Below are positions 49,217 to 58,070 of a DNA stretch of 64,000 nt, one piece after another. Under the pieces are notes generated by a model, which saw only the letters and a list, made by a program, of their open reading frames with translations, ran no database searches and was not told the DNA's origin. The DNA lies in assembly GCA_026014585.1 (NCBI GenBank), contig JAOZIA010000013.1, forward strand, positions 1-64,000. The letters run 5' to 3'. The DNA comes from Candidatus Bathyarchaeota archaeon (lineage in GTDB: Archaea; Thermoproteota; Bathyarchaeia; Bathyarchaeales; Bathycorpusculaceae). Position 1 is the first letter of the stretch; every line of letters begins with the position of its first letter. A program made the position numbers and the translations under genes.

Positions 49217-52200
49217 TTACTTTTCATTGGCTTCTTCAAGCAAACCTTCCACGCTTAGGTACAGCCGCTGAAGCTCCTTTTTCATTTCCTCAGAAGCATT
49301 CCACATGCCCCGGCTTATAGCCTCCAGTAACCGCTCAACCATGTTCTGAAGAGCATACGGATTCACTTCCTTGAGCCACTCCTGCATCTGCTTGTCCAAC
49401 ACGTACTTTTCAGCCAAACTCTCATACATCCAATCCTCAACAACCTCAACAGTGGCATCCCAGCCGAAAACAAAATCCATCGTCCGCGACAAATCCGCCG
49501 CACCCTGATAACCATGCTTTACCATGCTCTGAATATACTTAGGATTGAGAAGGCGGAAACGGAAGACATGGCAGGTTTCCTCAGTCGTGCTCACAGCTTT
49601 AACCCTATCAGGGTCAGAACTGTCGCCACAGAAGGAACGGGGAGCTTTGCCACCGAGGACTTTAACAGCATTAATCATGCCACCATGTGAGTCATACCAG
49701 TCATCGCCATCGAGGATGTCATATTCGCGGGAATCCTGATTCTTCACCGTCACATTGATTTTGCTCAGACGTGCCTTGAATTGTTCTGGGACTTGACGTC
49801 CATAGTTTTTGCGACTGTAAGCATAACTACCCCAGGTTACGAAAATGTCGCTGAGGTCTTTTTGTTCCTTCCAGTTCTTAGCATCAATAGCTTCGCTGAC
49901 ACCGCAGCCATAAGCGCCTGGGCGGTCACCAAAAATCCTGTAATACGCTTCTTCTCGTGCGGTTTCTATGTCAACGCCGTTGGCAACGTTTTGGGCAACT
50001 TCTGTTTCGACGTGTTTAGCGATAAAGTTCTGTTCAGCAGGTTCTTTGAGCCCAGCAACCCGCAATATTGCATCATCGATGAGGTGAACCACATTGGGGA
50101 AGGTGTCTCGAAAAAGCCCGCTCATGCGGATAGTAACATCAACACGGGGGCGCTTGAGCGTTTCAAGAGGGATAGCTTCAACGCCGACGACGCGACCGCT
50201 GGATTGTTCCCAGACGGGTTTTACGCCCATAAGGTAGAGGATTTCGGCGATGTCATCTCCTCGGGTTTTCATGGTGTCGGTTGCCCAAATTATGATTCCG
50301 ACGCTTTCAGGATATTTTCCTTCCTCTTTGAGGTAACGGTTTAGTAGGGTGTCACCTAAAGCTACACCCACCTGCCAAGAGGCGACTGTTGGAACAGATC
50401 GGGGGTCAACGGAGAAAAAGTTCCTGCCAGTAGGCAAAATATCAGCCATACCTCTTGTTATGGAACCAGAGGGACCAGGCGGGATGTAGCCCGCAGAAGA
50501 AGCAGCGGTGGTGTAGGTTATCTCGTCAGTTGTTGAAGCTAAAGCGGGGGCAAGAAAAGCTCCGACGTAGGAGAGACAGCTGTGGACTTTAGAGGCGCTT
50601 TTACCCAGAGCATCCAAAATTAGTGTGTCGATTTTTTCTTCATCATAGTTTGCAGCACGGAACTTTTGTATCAACTCAAGAGATAGCGCGTTTAACTCTT
50701 TGAGCTTGTCGCCGTTGGTTTTGCCATCACTGCCAAGCTTGCCTCTATGTGCCAGCATATCCTCGTAGTCGTAGCCTTTCACTTCAGCAAGTGACTGCCT
50801 AAGAGAAGGCACCGAACCGTTGCTTAGTCTGGTTAAGGTGACCATGAACTCTTCTAAACGCAAATCCACAGGTGGCTCACCAAGAGTATGCAAGCCATCC
50901 CGAATTTGAGCATCCGACAACTCATTGATATATCCGTGTAACTGTTCAAGGAACTCATCGAAATCCGCAAAGGCAGAGTCTTGGGTAACGTTTAGGTCGT
51001 GGTCTAGTTTTGCCTGAATCACGTTTTCCCAAATTAGCTTCTGCAGTACAGGCAGTTTGGCTTGGTCAACCGCTTTGTCTTGATAGTACTCTTGCAGTTG
51101 AACCTCCAATGCGGCAAGCTCCTCATAAGAGTCAGCGTTGTGCATTGCGGGAACCAAGTGCTCGATGATGCAGCAGTAGCTGCGCCGCTTAGCCTGTGTG
51201 CCTTCGCCAGGGTTGGTGATTACATATGGGTAAATGTTGGGCAAATCTGAAATGGTTATGTCAGAGGAACAGGATGCGGAGAGCCCCACGGATTTTCCAG
51301 GCAACCATTCGAGACTGCCGTGGGTGCCGATGTGCATGATTACGTTGGCGCCAAAGATGTCTCGTATCCATCGATAATATGCATAGTAGTGGTGGGGCAT
51401 TGCAATGTCAGGGCTGTGGTAAATACTGGAAGGGTTTTCAAGGTAGCCCCTTGGAGGCTGTAACCCAATAAACACGTTACCAGTTGAGATTCCTGCAATC
51501 AGCAAGTCACCATTATAACTGAAAAGATTGCCAGGTGTCTTGCCCCAGTCTTTTTCCATTTTCTCTTGAACATCTGCAGGTAATTCACTAAACCATGCAG
51601 CGTACTGCGTGCGGGAGATTTTGTCTAAGGAGCGTTCGGCGAGTTCTTTGCTACTGGCCCAGCGGCGGTCGTTGGTTAAACCGTTAATTATTGTGTCCAT
51701 CATTTTCTGGCTACTCTCGGGCATTTCCAGTTGGTAACCGTGCTCTTTGAGGTCACGCAGAATATTCATAACTGACACAGATGAGTCCAAGCCGAAAGCG
51801 TGTCCGATAGTATCGTTTCTGGGTGGGTAATTGTGGAAGATTATTGCAACTTTCTTTTGGCTGTTTGGCAGTTTTCGTAGTTTTCCCCAGTTTATGCCTA
51901 AACGTGCCAGTTTGGTGATTCGTTCAGGGATAGGTTCGAAGGTGATTATTCGTGTGCCTGTGAGGGGGTTGGTTTTAGAGAAGTCCATTGCAGCGATGGG
52001 CACTGTGATTAGAGCACCGTCAAATTCGGGCATAGCAATGTTGGCGGGTATATCCATAAGGCTCAAGCCTTGCAGGGTGCCACTCCATTCTTCGAATGTG
52101 TTGCAGGTTGTGATTGCCTTAATCACTGGAACATCAAGTTTTTTCAGAACATCAGGCACGTTACCGCCAGATAACGCGGTACCCAAAGAAAAAGACAGCA

Positions 52201-52957
52201 CATTGAGCACTACATCAACGATGGGTTTGCCGTCTTTCATGAAATAATTATCAACTACCCACTCTAACCCTTTCACGCCTAAACTGGGGTCGCGGGGTCC
52301 ACTGAAAAAAGCAGGCAAAACATTAGCGCCTTGCCCTTCAACCTCACGAATTAAGTCATCTATGAAGCCAGTGTTGGCGCCTTGCCAGTAACTTTGATGG
52401 AACCAAATGCCAACAGTAATTTTGTTTGGCAAAATCTTCTTTTCCACATACTCTGCTAGTTCTGGAACATATTCAAAGTCTGGATGGTAGAGACCTTCCC
52501 AGTAAGACGGCGTAGGCGCGTTAACTTCAAAGGATGCACCTGTAAATCGGTTTGCCGCGTACAAAATCAGGTTTTCGAAGTTCTTTTTTCCGCCACATGT
52601 AAGATAGCGGTAAATTTTTGGGTAATCCTCAGGCTCCACAGTGGAGATACTTCGGGATTCTTTTTCTTGCCCCATTACTGAAGACGCAACCAGAAGTGGT
52701 GCACCTGAACTTTTCAGGGTTTCCTCAAGCGTGTTCAACTCGGGAAGGTTACCCATTAAATGTACAAGAGTAACGTGAGCTGTTTTGGCGAACTGGATAA
52801 AGTCCGATGAGCTGCCGAAGTCTCGGAAGTCTCCGCCAGTCCACATACGAGCTTGCACTATATCGCCGTAACGTTGGTTTATGGTTTTCACTGCTTCAAT
52901 AAAGGGGATTGTATCACTTGGAATTGTAGTTGCTAGCGCTATTTTGAGTTGTTTCAT
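49217..52957 (-). CDS. cobN: CobN-type cobaltochelatase large subunit
   Basis: 1246 residues from ATG 52957, whose ATGA overlaps the preceding gene's stop. It runs the full CobN/BchH length: TTCNTFEEWSGTL, IFHNYPPRNDTIGHAFGLDS, VIMHIGTHGSLEWLPGK, SYCCIIEHLVPAMHNADSYE, YIPPGPSGSITRGMADILPTG, VGIIIWATDTMKTRGDDIAE, PGAYGCGVSEAIDA, WYDSHGGMINAV. CobN inserts cobalt into hydrogenobyrinate diamide in aerobes using CobST; archaeal homologues pair with ChlI/ChlD-like proteins, and none is in this window. It coexists with the CbiX-type chelatase of the early-insertion pathway, so its substrate here is open. Confidence 0.93.
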   Translation of the reverse strand: MKQLKIALATTIPSDTIPFIEAVKTINQRYGDIVQARMWTGGDFRDFGSSSDFIQFAKTAHVTLVHLMGNLPELNTLEETLKSSGAPLLVASSVMGQEKESRSISTVEPEDYPKIYRYLTCGGKKNFENLILYAANRFTGASFEVNAPTPSYWEGLYHPDFEYVPELAEYVEKKILPNKITVGIWFHQSYWQGANTGFIDDLIREVEGQGANVLPAFFSGPRDPSLGVKGLEWVVDNYFMKDGKPIVDVVLNVLSFSLGTALSGGNVPDVLKKLDVPVIKAITTCNTFEEWSGTLQGLSLMDIPANIAMPEFDGALITVPIAAMDFSKTNPLTGTRIITFEPIPERITKLARLGINWGKLRKLPNSQKKVAIIFHNYPPRNDTIGHAFGLDSSVSVMNILRDLKEHGYQLEMPESSQKMMDTIINGLTNDRRWASSKELAERSLDKISRTQYAAWFSELPADVQEKMEKDWGKTPGNLFSYNGDLLIAGISTGNVFIGLQPPRGYLENPSSIYHSPDIAMPHHYYAYYRWIRDIFGANVIMHIGTHGSLEWLPGKSVGLSASCSSDITISDLPNIYPYVITNPGEGTQAKRRSYCCIIEHLVPAMHNADSYEELAALEVQLQEYYQDKAVDQAKLPVLQKLIWENVIQAKLDHDLNVTQDSAFADFDEFLEQLHGYINELSDAQIRDGLHTLGEPPVDLRLEEFMVTLTRLSNGSVPSLRQSLAEVKGYDYEDMLAHRGKLGSDGKTNGDKLKELNALSLELIQKFRAANYDEEKIDTLILDALGKSASKVHSCLSYVGAFLAPALASTTDEITYTTAASSAGYIPPGPSGSITRGMADILPTGRNFFSVDPRSVPTVASWQVGVALGDTLLNRYLKEEGKYPESVGIIIWATDTMKTRGDDIAEILYLMGVKPVWEQSSGRVVGVEAIPLETLKRPRVDVTIRMSGLFRDTFPNVVHLIDDAILRVAGLKEPAEQNFIAKHVETEVAQNVANGVDIETAREEAYYRIFGDRPGAYGCGVSEAIDAKNWKEQKDLSDIFVTWGSYAYSRKNYGRQVPEQFKARLSKINVTVKNQDSREYDILDGDDWYDSHGGMINAVKVLGGKAPRSFCGDSSDPDRVKAVSTTEETCHVFRFRLLNPKYIQSMVKHGYQGAADLSRTMDFVFGWDATVEVVEDWMYESLAEKYVLDKQMQEWLKEVNPYALQNMVERLLEAISRGMWNASEEMKKELQRLYLSVEGLLEEANEK

Positions 52958-54431
52958 GAGAGTATCACAGACCAAACTGATGTACCAAATATACTGACTT
53001 GTACGGTTGCATCAGAAGAGGATGAATCTACTTTTGAGTCAATTAAAACGGATTGAACAATGTCACGATAAGGATACAGCGTTAACAAGTCATCCTCACT
53101 TAGCCACAAGGAACCTGAAGCGCTGAAAGTTTTCTCTACCACACCAGAGCCAGCGGCAGTATCTTTATCAAAGAAGCCCAAACGGAATCTGACAGTAACA
53201 TTCTCGTTTTGGCTAAAACTGCCGTCTACTGTTATGGATGCTTTAAAGCTGGAGATTGTAGAGGGTGCCACTTTGAAAACTGTTGGGCTATCAGAATAAT
53301 CGGGGGTATTTACTGGGATGCCAATGTTTTCCTGTTTGAAGGCAACACCCGCACCTTCGCCTTGAACGTCACTGTTTAGGGGGTTATGAATCATGTTGGT
53401 CCAAGAGCCAAGAAAAGTGATGCCTTCTTGAAGAATAGGGGTTTGGAAATCTGTGTCTATGTCTACTGCATAGAGAGCAGCACTACTTAGGTCTCCTTTG
53501 GCAAACGACTCGAAAACTACGCCGTCCATAATTGTCTGATATAGGGAACCACTGACTTTAAGTCCTGTCTGGTTGAAATTTTGACCCCCATAGCTTGCTA
53601 CCCAAAGGTGAAGGTTCGTGAATTGACTATCAGTTACTCCCGCATCTTTCTCGACATTTATTCCAACAGAATTGTCAATTAAGTTAAAGTAACACCTTGA
53701 AACGGATATGCACTGATAAGAGCCTGTGCCTGGTGCTATTGGTGCGCGGAAAACTATTCCTTGGGTACATTGTACAAAGTGGCAATCATCAATCTTGTTA
53801 CTTTCTGACCAATCGAAAGTGTTGGCAAGTTCAATTCCGACAGGGCAATTGATAAAATTTATGTCATTGACTATTGTTCGGAAAGAGTTTTCCAGCCTCA
53901 GGGTACCGTTATAGATTGTGAATCCCGAGATTTGGTCGTATTGGGAATCTTCGCAGGAGTCACCGACAATTTTTATAAGGTGATTATTACAAAATAGTGT
54001 CGCGCTCTCCCCTGTTATAATTGCGCCTTTTTTATTGTGACAAAATACATCTGAGTATAACTGGTAATAGCCACTTTTCACGTAAACACTGTTTTTATGT
54101 TCCAATGCATAATTAAGGGCTAAGGCAACGTCTGTGGAGTTAAATTCCACTTTGCCTGTTTCACCATTTTTCACAAAACAGATGCTTGATAGGAGGTCTT
54201 CTCCATAGATCGTGTAATCGTATTCTTGCAGTGGCAGTTTATTGGTTAAGTCAGTGAGTTGTCCTGTTGCTTCTTGTTTAAATTCATCTAGTTGGTCAGC
54301 TTGAGTAGCTAAAGAGGACTCAAGGTCACCAATTCTGATGTAAGCAGCCGCGAAGGCGCTTGTGAAAATACAGGCTATTATGATAAATGCTGCAGCAGTG
54401 TATAGGGTTGTTGTTTTCGTTTTTAGGCCAT
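52954..54431 (-). CDS. membrane-anchored beta-helix surface protein, start region frameshifted or non-canonical
   Basis: About 490 residues. An N-terminal transmembrane helix (YTAAAFIIIACIFTSAFAAA), a coiled-coil-like stretch (SLATQADQLDEFKQEATGQL), then a right-handed beta-helix (pectate-lyase superfamily appearance): ITGESATLFCNN, YDQISGFTIYNGTLRL, NDINFINCPVGIELANT, IDDCHFVQCTQGIVF, and a C-terminal beta-sandwich. The first canonical in-frame start (GTG 54174) would remove the helix and coiled coil. An ATG at 54431, just after a TATA-placed start site, is out of frame by one base and meets TAA at codon 3. A one-base indel, or an unusual start, is inferred. Its stop overlaps the cobN ATG, so the two are translationally coupled. 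Confidence 0.7.
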
Positions 54432-54604
54432 CCTCAGAATTTGTTTGTCAATAATGTATTTAACTATAGCTTCAATTAAGGTTTATATCAGGTTGATTAA
54501 AAAAATTCTGAAATAGTGAATTTAAAAAAATTTTTAACATAAAAATATACTTCAACGTAATCATAACAAAGACGCAACGCATCACACCACTAAGAAAGCA
54601 TCAA

Positions 54605-55777
54605 TCAGCCAGAAATAGCTTTAACGTTACGTATTATCATGTTTGCTTCTCCGGTACCTTCAATAGTAATCGTTAACCAGTCCGCCCCATCCTGATGAGA
54701 AATTGACATATCATCAGGCAGCGCACTATTCAGAACAAACTCAAGCTGAGTAAGAGAGTTCGTGAAGTTATAACCTGTAAAAGAAAAAGCCAAATCTATC
54801 TTGGTAAATGTATAGTTTGTCAACAAAGTATCGTACGTTTCTAATCCAATGCCCACTGATTCTGACCCACTAATAGTTCCAAAATTGCTACTACTAATAT
54901 TATACAAATCCAAACATAACAAGTCACCAACCCAGTAAATATGAGAGGCAGAGGTCATCGCTGAGATTCCTGCTTCCAGCGCAGTTGTTCCCCACGGCGT
55001 TGCCATATACGCAAGAGGAAAACCATTTGACTTATAATATAATGCACCACAGGCAGTGTAAGTTATATTGGCAGTTGAAGGCTGAAGCGAGTTCAAAAAC
55101 AACATACATGATGATGAATTAGTTTCAAATTGTACATGTGAAGTGTTAGCTATTTTTGAAGTTAAGTTATAGATGGGGGATAACAAGTTAAGTTCAAGCG
55201 AGTCACCAGAAAACATGGAGTAATTATAGTAAGCGGACTCTGAGTTAGCTGTAACATTGAGCTGTAACCTCATAAAGTCTGTCGTGTTATTGAGCCATTG
55301 TGAACTAATCTGTGTAGCTACTTGCAGGTCTTGACCACTTGTAAAGTTGCAGGAGGCAGCAATATTTTCAGTCACATTAGTAAAATAGTAGTAAACCTCA
55401 GATATGTCAGCCACAGTTATATTTTGAGGTTCCGGAGATTTCGTGAAGAATCTTTCTTCACTCACTAGCTGTGTCGCATTTTCAACAGTAACATTAACGC
55501 CTATTGAAGGCAAATAACCCAACTGCCCCGTGTAAGTTGCAGGCGAAAAGAAGGGTGTGCCAGAGTAAGATAAGGAAAGTGTGGATGTCCCTTCACTGTA
55601 CAGTTTTTCAAAATTGTAGAGAATGTTTTGAGAATGCGAAAAAGCATTCTGCCTATCTAACTCGGGAACAATATACGCTTGAAAAGTAATTGAAACAGTC
55701 ACGATAGCTGCAAGCAATATTGAAGCAGCAACTACCGAAGAAACAGCTTTCTTGTTAGATTTTAATTTGAACTTCAA
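54605..55777 (-). CDS. large type IV pilin-like protein
   Basis: 390 residues from TTG 55777 (TTGA overlap with the next gene's stop). Class III signal: SNKKAVSSVVAASILLAAIV, with cleavage expected after KKA. The long exported region is rich in Asn/Thr/Ser sequons with beta pattern and ends MIIRNVKAISG. At 390 residues it is far larger than a typical major pilin, so it may be a minor pilin or adhesive tip. Confidence 0.75.
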   Translation of the reverse strand: MKFKLKSNKKAVSSVVAASILLAAIVTVSITFQAYIVPELDRQNAFSHSQNILYNFEKLYSEGTSTLSLSYSGTPFFSPATYTGQLGYLPSIGVNVTVENATQLVSEERFFTKSPEPQNITVADISEVYYYFTNVTENIAASCNFTSGQDLQVATQISSQWLNNTTDFMRLQLNVTANSESAYYNYSMFSGDSLELNLLSPIYNLTSKIANTSHVQFETNSSSCMLFLNSLQPSTANITYTACGALYYKSNGFPLAYMATPWGTTALEAGISAMTSASHIYWVGDLLCLDLYNISSSNFGTISGSESVGIGLETYDTLLTNYTFTKIDLAFSFTGYNFTNSLTQLEFVLNSALPDDMSISHQDGADWLTITIEGTGEANMIIRNVKAISG

Positions 55778-56250
55778 ATTTTCTCGCCTACCTCTGCAAG
55801 GATTTGGGTTTTAGAACTCAACGTATAGTAAACGGTACCGTGTGACAACTCGTCCAAGGTTACACTTATTTGGAATTGTTCCCCGAATTTGACATTGTAA
55901 AGATAGAAGTTTCCAGGCTCTGTATAAACATCTCCAGGCACCGTCTCTGTTGTGCCGTTATAGGTAAGTGTTGTTGGGAGGGTACATGTGGTGCCGTTTT
56001 CGTATTCAAAGTATATTCGTCCTGTAATGCTTGTTGGGTCACCGCCTGAATGAATCGTTGTAAAATTCATAGTGTCATCTTTTGTTACAGTCCACACATG
56101 GACTTTGGTGAGTTCTTTGTCTTTGATGTAGTAGGAAACGTTGCTCTGCAGGGAAACTATGAAAGTAATAGACAGTATAACGACCATAACCAGTATGAGC
56201 ATTTCTGAAACCACATTAGATAAAGCTAATTTTGACCTGTTTTTCCTCAT
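55774..56250 (-). CDS. type IV pilin-like protein
   Basis: 158 residues from ATG 56250, overlapping the platform gene stop as ATGA (a GTG at 56259 is less likely). RSKLALSNVVSEMLILVMVV is the prepilin N-helix with Lys before the hydrophobic core; the rest is a beta domain (TGRIYFEYENGTTC, FYLYNVKFGEQFQISVTLD). Placed in the pilus operon. Confidence 0.75.
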   Translation of the reverse strand: MRKNRSKLALSNVVSEMLILVMVVILSITFIVSLQSNVSYYIKDKELTKVHVWTVTKDDTMNFTTIHSGGDPTSITGRIYFEYENGTTCTLPTTLTYNGTTETVPGDVYTEPGNFYLYNVKFGEQFQISVTLDELSHGTVYYTLSSKTQILAEVGEKI

Positions 56251-58070
56251 GGACCCCACCCCAATATAAGCACTGCAACCAGAACCATTACAAAACTATG
56301 CTTCAACCCTGAGACCACGCTGCTCTCAAGCATCGTACCGATAATTAAACCAAGAAAAACAGCTAGAAACAGTGATGTAAAATAGCCCTGAACCATAATC
56401 GGTGAGAAAACCGCCATGCTCCCGCCAAACCCAGCTATGTTTGAGAATGAAGCAAAAAACTGCGTTTTCAGCGTGTAATAAATGTATATGTAGACGCCAA
56501 AACTGACGTATGTCGCTATGAGTTGCCCAACAAGGCTGGAGGTTCGGTCCCGCTTTACTTTCATGTAGGCTTCTGCATCATCAGCTGCCATAATCAGGAC
56601 TTCTTTCATGTTCTTTGTTGATTCAGACGCAATAATTATTAAACTGACAACCCGTTTGAGAACGATAGAAGCGGTTCGGTACTCCACCATCAACAAAGCA
56701 CGTTTCAGGGGAATGCCAAGTTTGGTTGAGTGAATTTTTTGCATTTCCCTACCCAGCAAACCTAACTTGCTTTTAAGCACCAAATCTATCGCTTTCAAAA
56801 CTGAACCTTCCCGCTCAACCGTTTCAGATAGTCCCCTCAAAAAGTCAGGAATTCTCCGTTCAATCGAGGAGATATAGTGGGTCTGGATTTCATGTGGAAC
56901 CAGAATTATCAAGCACACCGCTAGTAACGTGTAGACCCCAACTTGGTATACGCCAGTTCCTGTTAGATACAGATAGACTAAGAAGATAGCTGTTGGAATA
57001 GAGGCTACAAGTGGGAAAAACCATGGGTAAAGAAAAAGCATGTTAATTGGCTTTTTAAGAGCATTTTTGAAACGCATAATTACATCGCGGCGTTCAAAAT
57101 CTGCGCTTTTACTTTTAGTATCAGGTAACACATCTATGTTTTCCATCGTTGGAATTGGAACCACAGTTTTTATAACTGAAACCAGTTTGGGTGATGGAAA
57201 AATAGCTTTCACATACAATAAGACAAGCAATGCGGACAGGGGCATAACCAGCAGCAGGTACAAGTTGCAGATGCTTACGATGCTAGGGTTTAAAACACCT
57301 AAAGAAACACCCGTAGCAAGCACCAAAGTCGGTGTCACCGCAACAACTATAACCGCGACTTCCCCAATTAGGCTAATGTTCTCATTTAGCGTGGTTCTTT
57401 CACGTTTTTCCTTTTCAAAGTACTCATCGAACTTTGTTTTGAAAAAAGTACTAACTGAAAGAGACTGCTCAGTTGCCAAAATAAAACTGTAGATGAATTC
57501 TCTGAGTTTCTTGGAGCTGGTTGTTTTGGCAACGTACCGCAAGGAAGTGTTTAGGCTTTCACCCAGGTTATTTACTCGCTTGACCACCATGCCAAACTCT
57601 TCAGAGATTGCGCCATACACGGTCTTGTTTTGAGAGAGTCGCTCCAATGCTTCAATTGGTTGCAGACCACTTTTAGTCATAGTATAAAGAAAAGCGCTTG
57701 CATGGTGTATGTTTTGGTCTATGTTATTTCGTCGGGCAATCATATCATATCTTGGTCTAAAATAGAAAAACAGTAAAATCAAAACCAGCGCGATTAAGGG
57801 AAGATAAAGTATAACTTCGCCAAGCACAAAAAAAACTATGTTAACACCTTGAATAAGCTCAAGTAACCCCATAAATTTCATTACAAAAACAAAAGGAATC
57901 ATAAATAACGCAGACAAAAACGCCTGAGCAAGACTATAGCTAAGGTACATGTCTCCAGGCGTTGATATTCTGGCGTTGGTTAAAGTTTTCTCAGTTGATT
58001 CTGCCAGCTTATCAAACGGTTTATGCTTAAATAAGCCGCCAAAAATTCGAAAACTCAGGGAATCTTTCAA
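56247..58070 (-). CDS. archaeal type IV pilus platform protein (T2SSF/ArlJ-like, two domains)
   Basis: 607 residues from TTG 58070 (TTGA overlap with the ATPase stop). Two T2SSF domains: the first around HHASAFLYTMTKSGLQPIEAL to ILATEQSLSVSTFFK, the second around RIPDFLRGLSETVEREGSV to IASESTKNMKEVLIMAADDA; about nine transmembrane helices between and after them. It is the inner-membrane base of archaeal pili. Confidence 0.88.
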   Translation of the reverse strand: MKDSLSFRIFGGLFKHKPFDKLAESTEKTLTNARISTPGDMYLSYSLAQAFLSALFMIPFVFVMKFMGLLELIQGVNIVFFVLGEVILYLPLIALVLILLFFYFRPRYDMIARRNNIDQNIHHASAFLYTMTKSGLQPIEALERLSQNKTVYGAISEEFGMVVKRVNNLGESLNTSLRYVAKTTSSKKLREFIYSFILATEQSLSVSTFFKTKFDEYFEKEKRERTTLNENISLIGEVAVIVVAVTPTLVLATGVSLGVLNPSIVSICNLYLLLVMPLSALLVLLYVKAIFPSPKLVSVIKTVVPIPTMENIDVLPDTKSKSADFERRDVIMRFKNALKKPINMLFLYPWFFPLVASIPTAIFLVYLYLTGTGVYQVGVYTLLAVCLIILVPHEIQTHYISSIERRIPDFLRGLSETVEREGSVLKAIDLVLKSKLGLLGREMQKIHSTKLGIPLKRALLMVEYRTASIVLKRVVSLIIIASESTKNMKEVLIMAADDAEAYMKVKRDRTSSLVGQLIATYVSFGVYIYIYYTLKTQFFASFSNIAGFGGSMAVFSPIMVQGYFTSLFLAVFLGLIIGTMLESSVVSGLKHSFVMVLVAVLILGWGP

